From the IMG/VR virus record IMGVR_UViG_3300036900_000100, positions 1-25,031 of that record: a stretch of 25,031 nt of DNA; one strand, written 5' to 3'. This DNA comes from a virus. This document shows positions 20,670 to 25,031 of the stretch, one piece after another. A program made the position numbers and the translations under genes. Every line of letters starts with the position of its first letter. Within the stretch, counting starts at the first letter, position 1. The notes beneath the pieces were generated by a model. The model did no database searches and was not told the origin of the DNA. It saw only the letters and a program-made list of their open reading frames with translations.

Positions 20670-23654
20670 ATGGCGATTACACTCGGCGAAATAGCGGTAC
20701 GGTTAACAGCCAATACCGCAGAATTTATTTCCGGATTCGGTGCCGCAGGAACGACTGCGAAACGCTTCAGGGCAGAACTGTCCGAGGCTATGGGATCGGT
20801 CGGGGAATTCCTCGAAAAGGGCCTATCCCAATTTGGAGAGTTCGGCGAAATGGTCGGTGGCACGCTGGGCAGAGCTGCATCTGCTAGCGGGCAGGCCGTA
20901 CTCGCATTCGGCAAGCTCGGCGGTTCAATGGGAACCGTCGTCGGCATAGGTGCTGGGGCCGTGGCGGGGCTGGCTGTACTTGAAGGCGGATTAGTGGGGC
21001 TCGCCATTCATTCGGCGGCAGGTGCCGCAAAACTCGGCGAGATGTCCGAGAAAGCCGGAGTCTCAACGCAGACAATGGCAGGTTTGGCACTCGCTGGTAA
21101 AGGCGTTGGCGTTGAAACGGAATCGCTTGTAAAGGCTCTCGGTTTTATGGGAGCCAATGCAGTCAAGGCTGCAATCTCGACTGACTATGCGCATACGTCA
21201 TTCGGAAGATTGGGAATCAGCATCAGAGATGCCAATGGCGCGATTAAAGACGGCGGCACGCTGTTCACAGAAGTAGTTGGCAAGATTGCTGCCCTTCCGA
21301 CATCTGAGCAAGGTTATTTTGTAAAGGCAATTTTCGGACGTGGCGGAATTGAAATTCTCCCGCTAATCAATAAGGGTGTCGAGTCCATCAATGAAAGCAT
21401 GGAGACCGCCAAAAAATTTGGCTTGGGCGACTCGGACACGGTAGCCAAGGCTAGGGAATTCAAAGAACAGGTTGACGAAACGAAAGCAGCCTTTGAAGGA
21501 ATCGCGCTTTTGGCTGCTAAAGATTTGCTGCCAACGCTGACCTACTTGGTCGAAGAGCTTGAGAAGGCTGGCGAAAAAGGTGATCTTAAAACGCTCGTTC
21601 ACGATATGGCGGAATTAACCCGCATGACTTTGGGAGTCGGCGACACCTTCAAGGCGGTATTTGAAACAATCGGGCTTTATATCGAATATGTTGGGCGAGC
21701 TACCATCGCGCTCTTTAATGCGATTGGCGCGTCGATAGAGGCAGTTGAAGACGCTGCTACCGGGGATTTTGCAGGCGCCAAACAATCTTTCACGGGTGCT
21801 TGGGGTTATCTCTACAAGCAAATGCGGGACTTCGACACGCAGTCCCGCGATATTTGGCAACGCAATGCCGATTTTATAGATGGAATTTATGGGCGCGAAA
21901 AAGTTAACCCATTCCGGGGGATGGATCTCTCCGGCCTTTCGGGCAAGCAGATCAATGCTCTAGCGGGCGGCCATGTTCAAAGCAGTTTACCTTTCAATGC
22001 CCAAGACATTCTGGACTCCTTCAAGAAAAAGCCAGGATTTGACGCCGATCTTTCAACAAAAGGCGAAGGCAAAGAAGACACCACCCTCGCCCGAATCAAA
22101 GAGCGCATTGCAGCCCTACAGGAAGAAAAGTTTGATTGGATGGCGACCGCAGCGGCAGCGGATCAAGCAGAGACTATTGTTGCGAAGGCCACAGAAAAGG
22201 CTAATGAGGCCTTCGGCAAGATGCGCACTGAAGCAGCGCGTGACAAAACCGGAGCAGCGCAAAAGTATGTAGCCGAAAATGAAGCACTAATCAAATTCCA
22301 AGCCGCCAGCATTTTCTATAGTCAGACGCTTGCCAAAACAAACGAGGATTTACAAAAGCACAATGCGGAGCTCGATGAAGCCATCGCAGCAGAAAACGCA
22401 ATGGCGGAAGCCTACAAGACAGGCGGAGCTGCAATTGTCAGTGCAGGACTTGACAAGGAATTTGCAAAGCAACAGTCAACCATCAATCAACTGAATCAGG
22501 TAATGAATGCGTCGGGAGCCCAACGTCTCCTAGATGCCGAAAAGACCAAAGAGCAAGCCCTCGCATCGGCTAAGTTGCAGACTGAACTAGGCCGGGAGGA
22601 TGCGACAGCCGGCGCGCTGAAGCCTAAATTGGATGCACTGAACGCGGCCTATCTCGTGAGTGCCGATGCAGTTCGCCAAGCCAATATTGAGTTGCAAGTG
22701 CAGCGATTCATTCAGGACGAACTGGACAAGAAAGTTGTAGTCAGCACTCAACAGATCGAGCAAAAGCGCAAGATCCTCACCGAGGCCGATAAGCAAGCCT
22801 ATGATGGAGCACTCGCCCAAGAAGCAGCGCAATTCAATCTCGCAACTCAGTATGACAATCAAATCGTCAGATTGCAGCGGATTCGAGAATTAATGCAGCA
22901 GAATGGACTCTCAACTCTCGGAGTCGAGGCTCAGATATTCGATGAGCAGAACCGGCTCTTGCATCAGTGGGATGAATGGGCGTTCAAAATCGGCACAGTT
23001 GGGCAGAAGTTCAAAGCTGTGATGGGCGAGCTCGTCATTCAGGGACGCCAGGCGGGTGCGGCTATCATGCAAGCCATCATGGGAGCAGTTGACGGAATCG
23101 AGAGTCAGCTTGCGAAACTTCTAACGGGGCAAAAAACCGATTTCAAAGGCGTCTTTACTGGGCTCGCGGAATCAGTCACCAAAGCAGAAATACAAAAGGG
23201 CGTCGGCAAACTAGCAGAGCATTTCGGCATTCATTTGCCAGGATTGACGGCAAAAGCAGACGGCTCTCAAGCCAATCCCTTTTACGTCGTGATGGCGAAT
23301 ACCGCAGGCTTCGGGAGAGTTGGCGCAGCGCAAAGCATTCCCATATTCGGGACGCCAATACTTAATCAAGGCGAAGGCGGCGGCGGTCTAGGCGGATTTC
23401 TCGGCAGTCTGCTCGGAGCCTTCGGCGGCTTCCATGCTATGGGCGGCTCCATTCCCTCGGGCAAGTGGGGAATCACAGGTGAGCATGGGCCAGAAATCGT
23501 AACCGGACCGGCAAACGTAGTTCCTGCAGGACCAACCTACAACATCACCCACAACCACAACTACCCGAATGCTGGAAGTCGGGATCTCTTCGGACGCACA
23601 CAGAAACAAAATCAAGAACGGCAGATTCGTAATTCTCGGCTGGCCTACGCATAA
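20670..23654 (+). CDS. tape measure protein
   Basis: A 994-residue protein; ATG 20670 directly follows the chaperone stop. N-terminus MAITLGEIAVRLTANTAEFISGFGAA is typical, then a hydrophobic Gly/Ala-rich region (about 75-125, TVVGIGAGAVAGLAVLEGGL), a SEKAGVSTQTMAGLALAGKGVG segment, a long alpha-helical region with coiled coil (about 460-790) and the classic end GGSIPSGKWGITGEHGPEIV. It sets tail length: by the usual 0.15 nm per residue, roughly 150 nm. It may also form the ejection channel. No peptidase or lysozyme insertion seen. TAATG overlap with the next gene. Confidence 0.95.
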   Translation: MAITLGEIAVRLTANTAEFISGFGAAGTTAKRFRAELSEAMGSVGEFLEKGLSQFGEFGEMVGGTLGRAASASGQAVLAFGKLGGSMGTVVGIGAGAVAGLAVLEGGLVGLAIHSAAGAAKLGEMSEKAGVSTQTMAGLALAGKGVGVETESLVKALGFMGANAVKAAISTDYAHTSFGRLGISIRDANGAIKDGGTLFTEVVGKIAALPTSEQGYFVKAIFGRGGIEILPLINKGVESINESMETAKKFGLGDSDTVAKAREFKEQVDETKAAFEGIALLAAKDLLPTLTYLVEELEKAGEKGDLKTLVHDMAELTRMTLGVGDTFKAVFETIGLYIEYVGRATIALFNAIGASIEAVEDAATGDFAGAKQSFTGAWGYLYKQMRDFDTQSRDIWQRNADFIDGIYGREKVNPFRGMDLSGLSGKQINALAGGHVQSSLPFNAQDILDSFKKKPGFDADLSTKGEGKEDTTLARIKERIAALQEEKFDWMATAAAADQAETIVAKATEKANEAFGKMRTEAARDKTGAAQKYVAENEALIKFQAASIFYSQTLAKTNEDLQKHNAELDEAIAAENAMAEAYKTGGAAIVSAGLDKEFAKQQSTINQLNQVMNASGAQRLLDAEKTKEQALASAKLQTELGREDATAGALKPKLDALNAAYLVSADAVRQANIELQVQRFIQDELDKKVVVSTQQIEQKRKILTEADKQAYDGALAQEAAQFNLATQYDNQIVRLQRIRELMQQNGLSTLGVEAQIFDEQNRLLHQWDEWAFKIGTVGQKFKAVMGELVIQGRQAGAAIMQAIMGAVDGIESQLAKLLTGQKTDFKGVFTGLAESVTKAEIQKGVGKLAEHFGIHLPGLTAKADGSQANPFYVVMANTAGFGRVGAAQSIPIFGTPILNQGEGGGGLGGFLGSLLGAFGGFHAMGGSIPSGKWGITGEHGPEIVTGPANVVPAGPTYNITHNHNYPNAGSRDLFGRTQKQNQERQIRNSRLAYA

Positions 23655-24301
23655 TGGCTTTCTTCGAGTGCGAGTTTCCCCGAGCAATCGGCTTTCAGCG
23701 GCAAGGTGGACCTGGATTCAATACTTCTATTGTCGCCGTCCAATCAGGCCAGGAGCAGAGAAACCGTGCATGGGCATACGCGCGCGCGGAATATCAAGCT
23801 TCACTGGTAACGCCAGTCTCAGCAGTAGGGAATACAGATACATTCATCGAACAGGTTCGCACGTTCTTTCTGCAAGTTGGCGGAATGGCGGATGGATTCA
23901 GGTTCTACGACCACCTGGACTGTACGGCTACCAACGAACCGCTAGTGCTGGTTTCCGGCTCAATCTACCAGTTGCAGAAAACCTACACGCTCGGCGGGCG
24001 AACGTACACGCGGCCAATCTACAAGCCGATTACGTCTTCGGTCATCAACTATCAGGGCGTGAATTTAACGAACACAGTTTCCATCACTTCGGGCGGAACA
24101 CTGGTTTCAACCGATCACACAACTGGACAAGTGACGCTCTCGGGAGTATCGGGAACTCCGCACGCAAGCTTTCAATATCACATTCCTGTGAGATTGACGT
24201 CGGACAAATTTGAGCCTGAAGTCGAGCCGAGCTCGAGCGGAAATCGCGTCATCAAATGGAATTCGCTAGGGCTGATTGAAGTACGACCACCAAACTACTA
24301 G
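23654..24301 (+). CDS. distal tail protein, DUF2460 family
   Basis: A 215-residue protein; ATG overlaps the tape measure stop. Pattern: FFECEFPRAIGFQRQGGPGFNTSIVAVQSGQEQRNRAWAYARAEY, then FFLQVGGMADGFRFYDHLDCTATNEPL, YQLQKTYTLGG and a C-terminal beta domain ending LIEVRPPNY. DUF2460/TIGR02217 proteins follow the tape measure in lambda-like and gene-transfer-agent tails and act at the tail tip. Normal length. Confidence 0.9.
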   Translation: MAFFECEFPRAIGFQRQGGPGFNTSIVAVQSGQEQRNRAWAYARAEYQASLVTPVSAVGNTDTFIEQVRTFFLQVGGMADGFRFYDHLDCTATNEPLVLVSGSIYQLQKTYTLGGRTYTRPIYKPITSSVINYQGVNLTNTVSITSGGTLVSTDHTTGQVTLSGVSGTPHASFQYHIPVRLTSDKFEPEVEPSSSGNRVIKWNSLGLIEVRPPNY

Positions 24302-24310
24302 GAGAAGGCA

Positions 24311-24475
24311 ATGCACGTTGAAATCTACATCTCTTTGCTTGTCGCACTTCTTGGAGCCGGATGCTATCTGATATCCCATAATTCCAAATGGGAAACTCTC
24401 GGGCTCGTCTCATTCGGCGCTGGGCTTTTGGCCTTCCTTCTGCGCACTGCGGGACTGCATTTCGGAATTGGCTAA
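24311..24475 (+). CDS. 54-residue protein with two membrane helices
   Basis: A short frame from ATG 24311 with GGAGAAGG (24301-24308) upstream and a TAA abutting the next ATG. MHVEIYISLLVALLGAGCYLI forms helix 1 (about 5-21), a polar turn SHNSKWET follows, and LGLVSFGAGLLAFLLRTAGL forms helix 2. Membrane proteins are unusual between DUF2460 and DUF2163 tail-tip genes. Possible roles are a pinholin-like lysis factor, superinfection exclusion or ejection aid; none is shown. Confidence 0.75.
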   Translation: MHVEIYISLLVALLGAGCYLISHNSKWETLGLVSFGAGLLAFLLRTAGLHFGIG

Positions 24476-25031
24476 ATGAAAGCCTGCTCCTCTGGTCTAA
24501 ATACCCACATCCAAGGCGGGCAAACCACACTCGCGACACTCTTCAAAGTGACGCGCCGCGATGGCACAGTCTTGGGCTTCACAGATCACGACGTCGATAT
24601 TGCGCTCTCTGGCATAACCTACCTTTCGACATCTTCCTATAACCGGTTCAACCTTAACGAAGGCTCAGACGCCAGCGCCAAAACCACTGAGCTCGTCGGC
24701 GCGATTGATTCGATCATTACCAGAGACGATCTCGAGCGCAGGCTCTACGACTACGCACAAATTCAATTGCTTATCTGTAACTGGGAGAGCCTCTCCGACG
24801 GCTCGATGATTCTGGCAACTGGAGCCTTCGGGCCGGTCACGATTGAAGAATTCCAGTTCAGAGTCGAGATTCGCGGCATGGCGAAACCGCTAGAGGACAT
24901 GGGCGGAGAAATCTGTGGGCCAGGCTGTCGCGTTGACTTCGGTTCGGCCAAGTGCGCACCGGGCGGTTTTCTTGCCGACGGAACCGACATCAATTCCCTT
25001 CTCCAAACTGGAACAGTCACAGCGACGGATG
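24476..25031 (+). CDS. DUF2163 family tail-tip protein (5' part; runs off the window)
   Basis: 185 codons are visible from ATG 24476, directly after the previous stop. MKACSSGLNTHIQGGQTTLATLFKVTRRDGTVLGFTDHDVDI is the family start, followed by YNRFNLNEGSDASAKTTELVGAIDS and YDYAQIQLLICNW. A cysteine set (ICGPGC...KC) lies near residues 160-175, also a family feature. DUF2163 proteins are baseplate/tip parts encoded next to DUF2460, as here. The 3' end is missing. Confidence 0.9.
   Translation, partial: MKACSSGLNTHIQGGQTTLATLFKVTRRDGTVLGFTDHDVDIALSGITYLSTSSYNRFNLNEGSDASAKTTELVGAIDSIITRDDLERRLYDYAQIQLLICNWESLSDGSMILATGAFGPVTIEEFQFRVEIRGMAKPLEDMGGEICGPGCRVDFGSAKCAPGGFLADGTDINSLLQTGTVTATD

Noticed and set aside
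23569-24213. 214-codon + frame overlapping the DUF2460 gene
   Set aside because: Shadow frame: the DUF2460 frame carries the family motifs and proper overlap with the tape measure stop.
1-25031. CRISPR array, tRNA, integrase, insertion sequence
   Set aside because: No regularly spaced repeats, tRNA cloverleaf with a T-loop consensus, recombinase motifs or transposase seen.

Overview
The window is a contiguous piece of a tailed-phage (siphovirus-type) genome or prophage. Every gene I can support lies on the + strand. Genes are tightly packed, often with ATGA, GTGA or TTGA stop/start overlaps. The recognisable core is an HK97-like morphogenesis module: HNH endonuclease, TerS (P27 type), TerL, portal, S78-type prohead protease, HK97-fold capsid, gp6-like connector, head closure, HK97 gp10-like, DUF3168-like tail completion, tail tube, frameshifted tail chaperones, tape measure, DUF2460, DUF2163. 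The host is probably a Gram-negative, moderate-GC bacterium: there is a lipobox protein and normal AGGAG-type ribosome sites. I cannot name the host; a soil lineage such as Acidobacteriota or Proteobacteria is only a guess. No integrase or repressor is visible, so lifestyle is undetermined.

Layout. 1-2608: small early or accessory proteins, Cys/His-rich, including two adjacent genes that share near-identical DNA islands. 2609-3458: HNH-like zinc protein, a 224-nt gene-free stretch that can fold into a multibranched RNA, a 43-aa membrane protein and a Fis-like helix-turn-helix protein. 3602-5875: unknown small proteins and a probable lysis-type group (one-helix membrane protein, DUF5675 protein, lipoprotein), with no recognisable muralytic enzyme. 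5954-11929: HNH, a candidate packaging site, terminase, portal, protease, capsid. 11930-16934: an accessory insertion between capsid and connector genes, containing a probable promoter inside a perfect inverted repeat, a homing-type HNH gene, a small protein whose frame leads through an A9 run into a double-domain glycosyltransferase, a collagen-like fibre with tail-collar domain, an NDP-sugar epimerase and a second glycosyltransferase. 16931-25031: connector, tail and tail-tip genes; the last gene runs off the window.

The most notable part is 12563-16934. Two paralogous GT31-like glycosyltransferase domains, a GT2-like domain and a sugar-nucleotide epimerase surround a Thr-rich collagen-like fibre within the virion structural operon. 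I infer a self-contained system that glycosylates the phage's own virion (fibre or capsid). Two recoding signals are visible: the classical GGGAAAG slip site in the tail chaperone gene and an unexpected A9 run that would fuse the small post-capsid protein to the glycosyltransferase. The capsid protein also carries an unusual N-terminal hydrophobic segment ahead of its delta domain.
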